The notes under the pieces: generated by a model
The model's input: only the letters and a program-made list of their open reading frames with translations
Databases searched by the model: none
Told to the model about the DNA's origin: nothing
Assembly (NCBI RefSeq): GCF_947179165.1
Contig: NC_077244.1
Span: forward strand, 10,480,449 to 10,544,448
DNA length: 64,000 bases
Origin: Solanum dulcamara
Taxonomy: Eukaryota; Streptophyta; Magnoliopsida; Solanales; Solanaceae
Direction of reading: 5' to 3'
Part shown: one piece after another, positions 38,311 through 49,742 of the stretch
Layout of the letters: each line of letters opens with the position of its first letter
How positions within the stretch are numbered: position 1 is the first letter of the stretch
Translations under genes and position numbers: made by a program

Positions 38311-38519
38311 CTTTAAATTTGGCAATTGTTTATTTTCAATATTTCTTAGTTGTTGGTGTTAATGTTAACAACTTGATCTTAGTTGTGATTTCTTGCAGGA
38401 AAATTTGCAAAGGCAGACTAGAAAGAAGTGGGAACATTATAGAACTGCTAGCTAAACTTGAGAGATTTCTACATCAACAAAGGAGAAGAGTGGTTGCTCT
38501 ATGCCTAGTACCATAGGTC

Positions 38520-39771
38520 AATCTGGGTGATAATAACGACATGTCTGTAAAGGCCCCTGCGAATATGGCATCTAGGACAGTAGTGATGTGGCAGTCCCAG
38601 TCACAAAGAATGTCACCTCCAGCATTTAGAAACCACCAACTGGAGAAAGATTTGAACTGAAACAGAACATGGTGCAGCTATTGCACACTAATGGGCAGGT
38701 TATGGGGTTTTCTCATAAAGATCCCCAAGTCCATATTTAGAACTTTCTGGAAATCAATGACACCTATACACCAACTGGAGTATCTCCTGAATATGTGAGG
38801 CTGACCTTATTTCCTTTTTCTCTATTAGGGAAGGCTAGAAAATGGTTGAAGTCGGAACCACCCAATTCCATTACTACATGGAATGATTTTTCTTTCAAAT
38901 TATTAATCAGGTTCTTTCCTTCAGGGAAGACAACAAAGTTAAGAGCTGGAATACTGAGCTTTAGGCAGAAGTCGGGTGAAAATTTATACCAAGACTGGGA
39001 CGGATTCACTCATTAGCTGTCCTCATCATTACCAATGTAACGAGGTGTTCGTCCATACCTTCATTGAAGGATTGGAACCCAACACCAAAATTCTTCTTGA
39101 TTCAGTTGCAGGTGGACATTCTTTGAAGAAGGCATATAATTAGCTATACACATTGCTGAAGAAATCCATAATGGAATGGAGTAAACTCTAGTCTTGTTTT
39201 CCAAAAATAGGCAGGCATGCTTGAGGTAAATGTTGTAAATTCTTTGATAGTACAGATTGCAGCAATTCAAAATATGAGGTCTACTAACTCCAGCAACTTA
39301 GCTTTGGGGTAGAAATAGGCTCTAGTAAATATAGTTCAACACAAGAAAATGTGGTATGAAGTGTGTAGTAGTAGTAAACACATGGCAGAATACTGTGGTG
39401 CAAAACCTAAATTGGTAAATTTTGAAGGGAACGCACAGAGGTGTGGAGGCCATCAAAATTATGGCAATACTTATAAACCCAGTTGGAGAAGCCATCCAAA
39501 GTTCTCTTAGGGGGGAAACCAACAGAATTAGAACCATGTCCAAGGACAATATATACAATAGGGAGGAAGCCAGCACTATAATCAGCAAGTCAAGAGTAAC
39601 CAACAATCAAGTAGTGCAAGAAACATGAGCGTGGAAGACATGCTCAAGAAACTCATGGATGACCTAGGTAAGCTAGTTGCAAATGTTTGCCAGTATAAAA
39701 TCACTACTTAAAATTTAAAGAAGCATGTGGGAAATCTAGCAAGTGCTCAAAATTCTCGCCCGCAAGGTGGG
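38520..39771 (+). pseudogene. Athila-like gag, 5' part
   Basis: Capsid-type retrotransposon Gag sequence with LTLFPFSLLGKARKWLKSEP (38795-38860) and, in other frames, FIEGLEPNTKILLDSVAGG (39060-39120). Stops and shifts recur. At 39767-39771 it is interrupted by a solo LTR; the protein-coding sense continues at 42271. Confidence 0.88.
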
Positions 39772-41496
39772 TATCACGCCCTGGGAGGGTACCCTAGACG
39801 TAACCGGCACCCGAAGGCCATTTCTGACCTCCGAGCGAACCACCTGGTCCAGTCACTCATTCATTCATTCACATTCTCTTAGCGGAACTCAATTAATGAA
39901 ATACTTTTCATACTACAAGGGCCGAAGGCTAAACATTTACAACCCAACAAGAATAGTAAATTAAGACTCCTCAAGATAACAGTTAAATCCTCCCCACACT
40001 ACAGTCTACGAAGCCTCTATTCAAGTCTAAAAGGTGTCAATGACAAGCCTATGGCTACCAACAATCTAAATAAAAGAAGAGACAACAAAACTGTACAAGA
40101 AGGCCCAATATCCTCCGGAAACTAGGAGGACTCACCGACTGGCTGGAAGTGTATGTGGATCTTCAACGGAGCGCCGATTGATGATCTCTAGTACCTGTCT
40201 CTGCATCATGAAACGATGCAGGCCAAATGGCGTCAGTACATGGAATGTACGAGTATGTAAAATGGCCGTATGAAACCATATTAAGAAAACATCAATATCA
40301 ACTCAGGACCTCAACTCATACATGTATACATCACAACTCACTCAATGTCCTAAGTCCAACAAGAATAGTTTAGATAGGACTAACTCATAAGCCACTTAAC
40401 TCAACTGACTCAGAGCACTAACAAGGCCTAAATGGGAGTTTCTCTTAACCGACAACCATCACCTATGAGCTGGTGATAGTACAACAATCCGATGTTGTTG
40501 CCACGTCCATCCATACCTTGCCAGGGTATGAACGCCTCTCTAATCATGAGTACCATTGATTAGTCAAGTCCTATCATTTCAGGACAATACAAATGGGAAA
40601 CATCCAAACTTTAATGGTTCGATCCCACGGGAAGCATCCGACTTTAACGGTTCCAATTCCTCGGGAAGCATCCGACTTTAACGGTTCCATCCCTACCTAC
40701 ATTGGCAGCGTAGTTTCTGGGGTTCGAGTATGGACTATACTCTCACCTGCTTCGGTGCTCGATACTCCTCCCATGACTCTATGCTCATAAGACTCCTCGA
40801 ATCATCTCAAACAAGCCCTCACGGCTAGTTTCATGTGGTACAATACCACCTCATCAACTCGGTTCTCATTTGCAATTCAATTGAGGAACAATGACAAGTC
40901 TAATTTAGGACCTTGTCCACTTGCCAATTCCTTCCTCATATCAACTAAATTAAGCCTCCTCTATATGAACATTTATGACATCTCCTCAAGATTTAACACA
41001 ACTCTATGACTTCAACTCAACCATTCAAATAGAATAGCGCATTTAAGGAAATTGACTTAAACAACATATTCACATGGCTAAAGAGGTCAACAAAACATAA
41101 CAACAATTCATCTCCATCAATTCATACTAATCATGAAGGAATTTAAGGAATTTTTGGCGCAACAACATCAACACATATAGCATTATATAAATAGGAGACA
41201 AAGTTCATATAGACATACACGATACCAAGAACTCTATTTTTCATGAATATCTAACCTCAAGCAAGAATAGGGCACATGGGTGAACTTATCCCATGTTTTG
41301 GATAGCCTTACATACCTTGTTTGAAGACTTTGAAGAAACGTTGATGTTGGGTATTCAATGGGGGACTCAAATCTTGAAGCTCTTGGACTCTTTTTGTTGG
41401 AAATGAAGAAGATGAAGAAGAGAGAGAGAAGCTCCTAGGGCTTTTTAGAGAGAGAGTGGGGGCTGCCAAATGGGTTCCCAAAAGACCAAGGGTTAC

Positions 41497-41506
41497 ATAT
41501 ATATAA
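41497..41506 (-). promoter_or_regulatory. Probable family-C LTR TATA box
   Basis: ATTATATATA on the minus strand, aligned with the TATA box of the E LTR and about 60 nt downstream of the palindromic block. Confidence 0.5.
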
Positions 41507-41559
41507 TTTAGGTAAGTTCCCAAATTGCCCCTCCTCAAAAGTTCTGAAAATAGGCTAAA

Positions 41560-41860
41560 ACGCCCTTGGCGCGATAGTGGTGCGTCGCGCCCTTACAGCG
41601 CCAAGGCCAATCATGCCTAAAACCTACACAACCTTTAGTGGCGCGTCACGCCAGGGACCAAACTATTGAGGCATGTTTCTAGCGCGATAGTGGCGTGTCG
41701 CGCCCTTACAGCGCCAAGCCCATTGTTCTGAATTCTAGGAATTTGTCCTGAACAACCCTGCACAACTTTTAGTGGCGCGTCGCGCCAGGGACCAAACTAC
41801 TGAGGCATGTTTCTAGTGCGATAGTGGTGCGTTGCGCCCTTACAGCGCCAAGGCCATTTC
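41560..41860. repeat. CpG-rich palindromic repeat block in family-C LTR
   Basis: Three unequal units containing GCGCGATAGTGG...CCCTTACAGCGCCAAG and TTTAGTGGCGCGTCGCGCC. The word at 41774-41786 is a perfect GGCGCG-T-CGCGCC inverted repeat. Unit spacing is about 113 and 134 bp. The surroundings are AT-rich. Confidence 0.85.
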
Positions 41861-42270
41861 CCCAGCAGTTGCAACTCAGGCTAAAAATGAAATTTCTGTC
41901 GTGCTAGTTCATCTTAGGATCATCATATCTTTTAACTCCGAACTCCAAAATTTACGTTCTTAGTGGCGTTGGAAAGAAGACTCGACGACTTTTAATTTGA
42001 TAGGTCGTGGGCCACCCAGATTGACGCCTTTCAAAAGATAGGGTCGTTAAAAGTCGACCCTTACATGAACTCATCCTAAACTTAGCCACAACGGATCTCT
42101 TGGACTTAGCTCGGTCCTAGGGGTCCTTAATGATCCCTCATCACCTCCAACGCTCCTAATTTCTCAGGGACTCATCTTAACTCAAGCACATACTTCGAAA
42201 TAAATATGATGGGCCCCACACGTATACAAAGAAGGCCCGAATCTTAGGGAAAATTTTGAGGGGTGTCACA

Positions 42271-42660
42271 GTGGGTTACCAGGTAACACTTATCCAAACT
42301 CCAAGCAGGTAAATATTGTGATCACACGAAGTAGATGACCACTAGCTGAGCTAGCGCGATAAAGAAAAGGTAGTGAAGGTAAAGGTAAAGTTGTAGAGGT
42401 TAAAGTTGGTGAGCCTATCATACCACAAAATTACAAGAGCTAAAGACAAAACTACCTCCCCAATTCCCACAAAAATTTAAAAAGAAGAAGGAGGAGGAAT
42501 ATATTGATAAATTCATAGATATGCTTAAACAGGTTCAAATGAACTTTTCTTTCATTAATGTGTTCCAGGGTATTCTCAAATATGCCAAGTTTCTCAAAGA
42601 TATTGTGGCCAACAAGAGCAAGTTAGTTGAGTTTGAAATAGTGGCAAGAGTGTATTACAA
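42271..42660 (+). pseudogene. Athila-like gag, 3' part
   Basis: Resumes with the proline/asparagine-rich Gag tail (GGLPGNTYPNSKQVNIVITR when read across the insertion) and a lysine/glutamate-rich linker (about 42470-42500). Stops are present. Confidence 0.8.
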
Positions 42661-42665
42661 GAATC

Positions 42666-43080
42666 TTGAACAAAGTAAGCCTACCAGCTAAAACAAAAGA
42701 TCCAGATAGTTTTACGGTACAGGTAACCATTGGTAAGTGCAGTAATGCAACAGTCCTCTGTGATCTAGGTGCAAGTATAAACTTGATACCTATATCTATG
42801 CTTAAGAAATCAGGCTTCGAAGAACCTAAACCAACAACCATTTTGTTACAATTATCTAATCGTTCTTTAGCTAGACCTAATGGTATTACTAAGAATGTGT
42901 TGGTTAAAGTAGGATCCCTAATCTTTCCTGCTGATTTTGTTGTATTAGATTTTGAGCCTCATCCAGAGGTCCCTTTTATTTTAGGGCATCCTTTTCTTAG
43001 CAATAGGAGGTGCACTTATTGATGTGGCTGTAGGTGGATTAACTATGATAGTACATAATAAAGTTAAGGTGTTTGATGTA
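42666..43080 (+). pseudogene. Athila-like aspartic protease
   Basis: An open frame of 118 codons with the catalytic motif LCDLGASINLIP and a C-terminal PFILGHPFL; the first catalytic Asp is kept. The frame closes at 43020 and similar sequence continues in another frame. Confidence 0.85.
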
Positions 43081-43218
43081 TACTAGGAACTAAAGTTGCC
43101 TACATTCTATGAAGAGTTGTCTGCTATAAGTGTCATAGATGAGAAAGTGCCAGCTCAATGCATTTTAGCAAAAGACCCTTTAGAAAGAGTTTTGATGGGT
43201 TAAGACATTTAAGGTGAC

Positions 43219-44250
43219 ATGGAAGCTAAAGATCTAGCTAGTGTGCTTGACATTCCAAATGTCAGGATGTGGAAGAAGAATGTGGAGTCATTAAATAGAA
43301 AATTGGATCCTTCACCCAAACCATCTCTAGAGGAAGCTCCTAACTTGGAGTTGAAGCCACTATTATCCTATCTCAGGTATGCTTTTCTTGGTGTCAACAA
43401 TACTTTACCTATAATTCTCTTGTCATCTTTGTTTGATAAGCAGGTTCCAGAAGCATTTAATGTTTTAAAAAGGTACAAGAAGGCAATCATCTGGCAAATG
43501 GCTGATCTTCATGGTATCATTCTAGCTTTGTGCATGCATAGGATTTTTATGGAAGAGGGACATAAGACTAGTGCACAACCACAATGCTGGTTAAACTCTG
43601 TTACGAAAGAGATGGTGAAGAAAGAGATAATTAAGTGTCTAGATGCAGGAATAATATACCCAATTTCTGATAGTAAGTGGCTAAGCCCACTTAAGTATGT
43701 ACCAAAGAAAGGGGGAATGATTATAGTGACTAATGAGAAGAAAAAGTTAATCCTTACAAGAACAGTGACTAGATGGCATATCTGCATGGATTACAGAAAG
43801 TTAAATGATGCCACGAGATAAGATCATTACCATGTGCCATTTATTGATCAAATGCTCGACAGATTAACAGGATAAAAGTACTATTGCTTCTTAGATTGAT
43901 ATTCAAGCTACAACCAAATTACCATTGCACCGAGAGGACCAAAAAAAGACAACTTTCACATGTCCTTATGGGACATATTAATTTAAGCATATGCCATTTG
44001 GTCTTTGCAATGCCCCTTCCACTTTTTTCAAAGATGCATGATGGCTATCTTCCATGATATGGTGGAAGAGTTTGTAAAAATCTTTATGGATGAATTTTCA
44101 GTGTTTGGAGAATCTTTTGATATATATTTAAACAACTTAGAAAAGGTATTAGCATGGTGTAAGGAAACGAACCTCGTCCTCAATAGGGAAAAGTGTCATT
44201 TCCTTGTAAATGAGGGAATTGTATTAGGACACAAAGTTTCTTAAGATGGT
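43219..44250 (+). pseudogene. Athila-like reverse transcriptase
   Basis: A 200-codon open frame (43219-43821) covers the N-terminal RT region (LKPLLSYLRYAFLG, CMHRIFMEEGHKT, IYPISDSKWLSPL, CMDYRKLNDATR). After stops and a shift near 43820-43980 the palm continues (44005-44244). The catalytic box is FMDEF (44083-44094), where FMDDF is usual, so the second catalytic Asp is Glu. The lineage is Athila-like by its motifs and by the primer site. Confidence 0.9.
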
Positions 44251-44277
44251 CTAGAGGTAGATAGAGCTAAAATTGAA

Positions 44278-44830
44278 GTGATTGAGAAGCTCCCACCATC
44301 AGTCTCAGTAAAATGTGTCCAAAGTTTCCTAGGTCATGCTACATTTTATCGGCGATTCATTAAAGATTTTTCAAAGATTTCCAAACTTATGTGCAACTTA
44401 TTGGAAAAGGAGGTAAAATTTATTTTTAGTGATAACTGTTTGCAGGCCTTTGAACTATTGAAAAAGTGGTTGATTGAAGCCCCAATCCTGATAGCTCCTG
44501 ACTGGGAGCTATCATTTGAGTTAATGTGCGATGCGAGTGACATAGTAGTGGGAGCAGTGCTAGTGGGAGCAGTGCCAAGAGAATGGAAGGTGAAAATCCT
44601 TCATGATATCTACTATGCCATCAAGACTCTGGACTCAGCTCAAGCTAATTACACTATGAGAGAGGAGGAGATGCTTGCATTGGTCTATGCATTTGATAAA
44701 TTCCGCTATTACCTGGTAGGTACGAAAGTAACTATTTATACTAACCATGCAACTCTTAGGTACTTGTTCAACAAGAAAGATGCCAAACCCAGATTAATCA
44801 GATAGATCCTACTACTCCAAGAATTCGATA
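44278..44830 (+). pseudogene. Athila-like RNase H
   Basis: An open frame of 175 codons with [33 protein letters not shown] and [12 protein letters not shown] (TDHA expected; the Asp is Asn here). One stop separates it from the RT. A short duplication of GCAGTGCTAGTGGGA-like sequence occurs at 44553-44577. Confidence 0.88.
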
Positions 44831-45212
44831 TAGAAATCAAAGATAGGAAGGGATGCAAAAATCAGATAGCAGACCACTTATCCAGGTTAGAGAATTCATC
44901 ACATGTGGGTGCACAAAGGTTGATAAAGAAAGAGTTTCCAAAGTAGTTGTTGGCATTACAGGTCAAAGAACTTCCACGATATGCAGATATTATGAACTAT
45001 ATAGTGAGTGGAGTGTTTCCCCCAAAGCAAACTCCAAACAAAAGAAGAAGCTAATGTATGAAGCAAAGTTCTATATATGGGATGAACCTTACTTGTTCAA
45101 ACAAGGTGTTGATCGGATGATAAGGAGATGTGTGCCTAAATCCGAGTTCTTACTGGTTCTACAAAGTTTCTATTCATCTTCATGTAGTGGACATCATGGA
45201 GGATTACTGTGG
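44830..45212 (+). pseudogene. Athila-like integrase N-terminus, truncated
   Basis: Integrase-linker sequence followed by a zinc-binding start (CVPKSEFLLVLQSFYSSSC then GHHGG) that runs directly into the 3' LTR at 45213. The integrase core, any env-like region and the polypurine tract are missing, so a deletion removed everything between the zinc domain and the LTR edge. Confidence 0.85.
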
Positions 45213-46572
45213 TGATCTTGGGTGCGTTTATGCATCCAATAGCCAAAATAAGCCATGTTCATAGTAGAGTTTGAGAGAAAATTCTTATAGTTTAATTCAT
45301 TTTTAGAATACTTGTGTGTGAATATAGCTAACCAAAATGATTAGGAACTTTCAGGGCTTATTGAGAAAGAATGGAAGTTCAAAAGATAATTGAATTGAAA
45401 GCACAACTTAAAAGAGAAGTTAGGAACAAATGTGAAAGAAATACACCATGCCAAAGTGTGTCCACGTCGCGTAGTTATCTCCATCCATTTAATTCCAACA
45501 TTTGGAATTTATTTGGCTAAAAAGTGGAGTATGCACAAGGTTTGCGTCGCTGACCTAGTTTTTAATAGAGGAAAATATTCTGAAGAAGAAAAATACAAAA
45601 TTACACTATGCAGGAACATCCCTGCGTTGAGTTCTTAACTACAGGGTTGAAACTTTGTATTTTTTGAGGCTATAAATTGTCCACTTGTATTTTATTTTAA
45701 AATATTCAGTTTTTATTGGATGTTTTCACGAAGGAAGACAAAAGGAGAACTCCCTTAGGGTTTTATTTTTTCTTCACTTTTATTTGTAAGTTACTTTTTT
45801 ATGCTATTTATTTTGATTTGGAATCTTTCAAACATTATGAGAGGCTAAAATCCCTTGTTCTAGGGTTGTAGCCACAAGATGAAGGTTTTAATATAGTTTG
45901 CTTTGGTTGAAAATAGTATCTTTAATATAATTGCTCTTATATTCTCATTTATACTATTTTAATGTCTAATCAATATTAAAATAAATTAGTTGTCTATCTA
46001 GAACTCAAGACACAGAAGGGAGAGAGAACACTAAAATATAAGGAGTGTGTTTGTTCTAGAATTGCCTAGGATAATTTGTGTGTAGGATGTCCATGACACA
46101 TACTTATACACCATACTTGGTTATTAGATAGGACGATAGGATTAAAGCATCTAAGTTGGTTTATTCCTAACCCCTCTCAATGATGTAGCTAGGCTGTCAA
46201 CATAGGTAGGCAATTAGAAGTCGAGAGACCATAATTGTAAAATTAACCCTATAAATCAATAATTGAAAGACGCATTAAATGCCAAAGTGGAGTATGTTAG
46301 ACCTGAATTCTGCAAGTGCTACAACCCTGGAACTAACTACTCATTAGATTACAACTCACTGATTTGCTGAACTATTTCTTAATAGTGGTTTTAATAAAGT
46401 AGTAGACACTATAATTGAAATTAACTTTTTGCAACACATGCGAACAATTTAGTCAATTATAAATATTACTCACACCTGATTAAAGTCCTATGGGTTAGAC
46501 AATTTGGTTCTGAAAGGAGCCACTATATTACTTGTAATACCAAGTACCCTTATGTGTGCTTTTGTGACAACA
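45213..46572 (+). mobile_element. Athila-like element 3' LTR
   Basis: About 1,360 bp, from TGATCTTGGGTGCG to ...TTGTGACAACA. It matches the 5' LTR over its length, with about 85 bp extra (around 45475-45560). Element G resumes after it at CATTATGAGGTATTT. Confidence 0.88.
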
Positions 46573-46577
46573 TGCAT

Positions 46578-46967
46578 TATGAGGTATTTAAGACAGCGTA
46601 GATGTCTTAAGTTACTGAAGGACTATGATATGTATATCTTTTATCATCCGAAAAAGGTCAATGTGGTGGATGATGCTTTGAGTAGAAAGACTCCTAGCAT
46701 GGGGAGCCTAGCCGTGTTCAGTGTTGACATGAGGCCCTTGGATAGGGATGTTTAGAGGTTAGACATCAACTTCCTACGGTTTTGGCTATCTGGTGAGAGT
46801 GGAGGTTTTATTGCTTTCATTGAGGCATGCTCTTCTTTAGGTGAGAAGATTCGGGAGCAACAGTTTGATAATGAGAACTTATGTCTCATTCGAGACAAGG
46901 TATTGAGGGGTGAAGCCAAAGAGGCTAGACTTGATTCAAGTGGTGTTTTGAGGATCGAGGGCAGTTT
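46578..46967 (+). pseudogene. Element G, RNase H end and integrase start
   Basis: Continuation of the G reading after the Athila-like insertion: LKLLKDYDMYIFYHPKKVNVVDDALS, then the linker towards the integrase (to about 46967, ending GVLRIEG). Beyond that point the sequence switches to an unrelated LTR. Confidence 0.85.
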
Positions 46968-46969
46968 CA

Positions 46970-47253
46970 TGTTTATAATTGGTTATAAAACTATAAAATA
47001 AGAAGAAGAATATAGTAGAGAGGAGAGAGAATACTTGTTATATTTCTTGAAGGATAAATTTACAATGTACAAAACCTCTTTATTTATAGGGAAAAAGTGA
47101 CTTGGTCCCAAAGTTAGGACTCATAACTTTTCTTTAAAATATAAACACTCATTATATCTATAACAAAATGATAACCTTGTCTATTAATAAGGGTACAAAA
47201 GTTCAATCAATATTTTAACCAATTTATTATATTTTAGATTATGACTATGAACA
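46970..47253 (-). mobile_element. Probable Ty1/copia-type LTR (boundaries uncertain)
   Basis: Read on the minus strand it has TGTT near 47253, a CTATAAATAAAGAGG promoter-like word (about 47076-47090), a pyrimidine-rich CTCTCTCCTCTC leader (about 47010-47025) and ends ...TATAAACA at 46970. This architecture fits a short copia LTR. I could not find a matching target-site duplication, so the ends are tentative. It lies just downstream of the MBD gene and holds a possible AATAAA (47223-47228, minus). Confidence 0.45.
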
Positions 47254-47450
47254 ATAATATTGGGACAAAAGGAGTACTAAAAGTTTTGCTAAACAAAATT
47301 GTTAGTCTTAGAAATAGGAAGACCAAATATTTATGCATAATGCACAAATACAAAGTCAGTATTCAATATCTTTCATAAATAACCTAAGACAAATAACTTT
47401 CATCAATATTCAGTTGAATAACTAATACAATTATAATTTTTCTAGGTATT

Positions 47451-49039
47451 TCATTGTTTGCCTCCGGGTTTGAGCTCAAAATCCCTTAGGTAAAGAAAAT
47501 AGTGTACATGACTACTTAATGCAGCATCTCCTGAGTTCACATGTGTTGAATATTTTCCCAAGGTCACCTGTTGATGTCCATATAAATCTTTGTTTGCTCT
47601 TTTTCTCTTTTTCCCTGGCCATAAAAAATCATAAAATTATAAGAATCAACTAGGGCAAGGACAATGAACGTGAAAACATCAATAATAATACCAATATATT
47701 GAGGAATTATATGTTTTATTGTGACTTCCTTAACTTTTCTTACCAATGTTGAAAGGGATATCACGTTCGGATAAGTAGTTAGGTTCTCCCCGATTTTTTA
47801 TGTAAACCCCTTTGCAAGATTCAGTACATGTTCTAACTACATAATGTTTGATCAATTTTTTACCGCGTACATGTGGTTTACTTCTCGGTGTCACCTGCAA
47901 ATTAAACCCTTTTAATGACCATGCATAAATAGAGTCGATCTCATTATTTATTCTAATATAATTTTCTTGAGCTAATAACCTGCAAGGTTTCTTCATTTTC
48001 GCGTAATTTCTTCATTTTTTCATGAACTTCCCGATATACAATAAATTTATAAACCTCTACCATAGATCGAAACTTTTTCTTTGTATCCAAATGATGGTAG
48101 ACCTGTTTGCCAATAATTATTAAATGTTTATTTTGTCACAATCTCATCAAAGAAAACTTATGTAATCAATTATGTTGGCAGGAAACATGTATATTATTCA
48201 AATGGAAACTTACGTAATTAAATATCGAACCGTCTCTACGAGAAATATTCTTGATGATCCAGTTTTGCCTTCTTTGTTCAAATGTATATGTATGCATGTA
48301 ATGCATATTTTTTGGTATCTTCTCATTCTGCAACAAAAACAAGCTGTACTTGTGGAATTCAAATTCGTCCAAAATTTATTCTCAAAAGGTAATTTTCTGG
48401 ATGGAGTACATCAAGTGAAACACAAGATATTGGAGCATCACCATTTTATATTCTAAAGGATCATGGCCTGGCCAGCACAATAAGATGAATTTTGAAAGAA
48501 ATTCTAGACAGCTTGTAAGACAATCTTTAAAAGTATTATTATTGTTACTATTATTTATATATTTCATATATATCTATACTGCATTGGACAATTTTTTCCT
48601 TGAGCTAAGGGTTTATCGAAAACAATCACTTTACCTCCAAGATAATGATAAGATATGTGTACACTTTGTTCTCTCCAAAGCCCATTTTATGAGATTACAC
48701 TAATATATTTTTTTTAATTATTATCAATCTGACATATTTAAACATTGTTGTGATACAATCCATATGTTTTAGCTTTAGAGAAGAACATTTCTCTTGTTTT
48801 CATAACACAATTATCATTAAAAATTTGTTCAAGAATTCCTCAAAATATTTTGTATATGTCTTAAAAGGAATAGATAAAAACAACTTATAATTTAAGGAAA
48901 TTTTCAAACAAAAAAGAGGAACTTTTAAAAAGCATACCTCTAAAACATCAGCCTCTGATTCTTCTGATGTCATAAAAGATATTGGAACTTCTATTAATGT
49001 TGCATCTTCATCACCATAAATTTGGTGCTGCTTATCCAT
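47451..49039 (-). CDS. Methyl-CpG-binding domain (MBD) protein, five exons
   Basis: The predicted 217-residue protein is encoded by exons 49039-48938, 48327-48214, 48102-47980, 47894-47744 and 47614-47451. All introns are GT-AG (610, 111, 85 and 129 bp) and the phases match throughout. The MBD spans about residues 50-100: QNWIIKNISRRDG (exon 2), then VYHHLDTKKKFRSMVEVYKF (exon 3). The Arg in RRDG and in KKFRS correspond to conserved MBD positions that in family members contact methylated CpG. A charged helix-like segment (about 96-113) and a KKRKR nuclear-localisation-type motif (165-169) follow. An in-frame TAG two codons before the ATG supports the start. The expected role is a nuclear reader of DNA methylation; binding is not shown by sequence. 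The exon 4 region is not recognised. Confidence 0.85.
48598..48705 (+). mobile_element. Decayed TS SINE / RTE LINE 3' tail in intron 1 of the MBD gene
   Basis: GAGCTAAGGGTTTATCGAAA and the following ACAATCACTTTACCTCCAAG...ATAAGATATGTGTACAC...GATTACACTA resemble, with many transitions, the 3' region shared by Solanaceae TS SINEs and RTE-type LINEs (from memory of the family). It is antisense to the gene. The SINE 5' part is not recognised. Confidence 0.55.
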
Positions 49040-49260
49040 ATTCTAGTTAATAAAATATGAAAAAATTAATTAGATCTTTTGTAAAATGAAATTTTGTGTG
49101 AAGTAAATGGAGAAGGTTTTTAGAAAAAAAATTAAATTGCTCGCTTACTAGTAATTTATATATATGTGTCAAGTAACATTTTAAGAACTTAATCAAGGTG
49201 CTAGAATGCCCAAAAAGATGTACTTGTCCATCAATCTTATGTATTCTGTAACAAGATGGT
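49040..49260 (-). promoter_or_regulatory. MBD gene upstream region with TATA box
   Basis: ATATATATAA at 49165-49156 on the minus strand lies about 117 nt upstream of the ATG, a usual distance for a plant TATA box with a 5' leader. The region 49040-49260 is similar to 57257-57500 upstream of the second exon-1 copy; there the TATA has become CATACAAAAA. Confidence 0.6.
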
Positions 49261-49742
49261 TTTGGTTATGCATCTCTTAAGAGTCACTAAATAATTGGAT
49301 GTGAGTTAAAAGTTACATCCTAAATTTGAATTTCATTCTAAGCAAATTAATATTTTGGGCAAAAATCAATTTTAAAAGCTTTCTAAGAAAATTGTTAAAA
49401 GCGATCGCAACCTCTAGATTTATCACAAATAAAATTTATTCCCACTATAGCAATAATTATTTCTCTTTTAATTTGTCTAAACCTAAGATGATTGATCTCC
49501 TCTGTACAAACCTAGATTTACTTGAACTTGCATCCTTCAAAATAGAAAAATAAAATTAGATGGTTAGACAAAGAGAGGAAACAATCATGAAAAACATAGA
49601 TCTATCTTACTAGTACTGGTAGTAAATTTCCAAATTGGAAAACTACTATGTAATTAATTGCACTCTATATGAAATGACTCTATGTAGTTATTATTAATAT
49701 AATTATCAACTTTAGTCAAAAACCTAGTATACATGTTTTTCA
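49261..49742. other. AT-rich intergenic DNA
   Basis: No gene or repeat that I can name. The short frames here lack recognisable motifs. Confidence 0.5.

Larger units (their letters stand above)
39772..42270 (-). mobile_element. Solo LTR, family C, inside Athila-like gag
   Basis: About 2,499 bp. On the minus strand it runs from TGTGACACCCCTCAAAATTT (42270) to ...GGGCGTGATA (39772). A perfect 5-bp duplication, GTGGG, flanks it (39767-39771 and 42271-42275), and the host gag reads through once it is mentally removed. It resembles the LTR of element E at 59960-62389. It contains a GGCGCG/CGCGCC block (41560-41860), a TATA box (41497-41506) and the GTACATTCCATGTAC motif (about 40235-40250). Confidence 0.93.

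Noticed and set aside
43219..43821. Longest open frame in the window, considered as a host gene
   Set aside because: Its motifs are those of an Athila-type reverse transcriptase and it sits between matching LTRs.
47730..47996. 88-codon single open frame on the minus strand
   Set aside because: It is exon 4 of the MBD gene extended upstream through intron 3; the spliced model explains it better.
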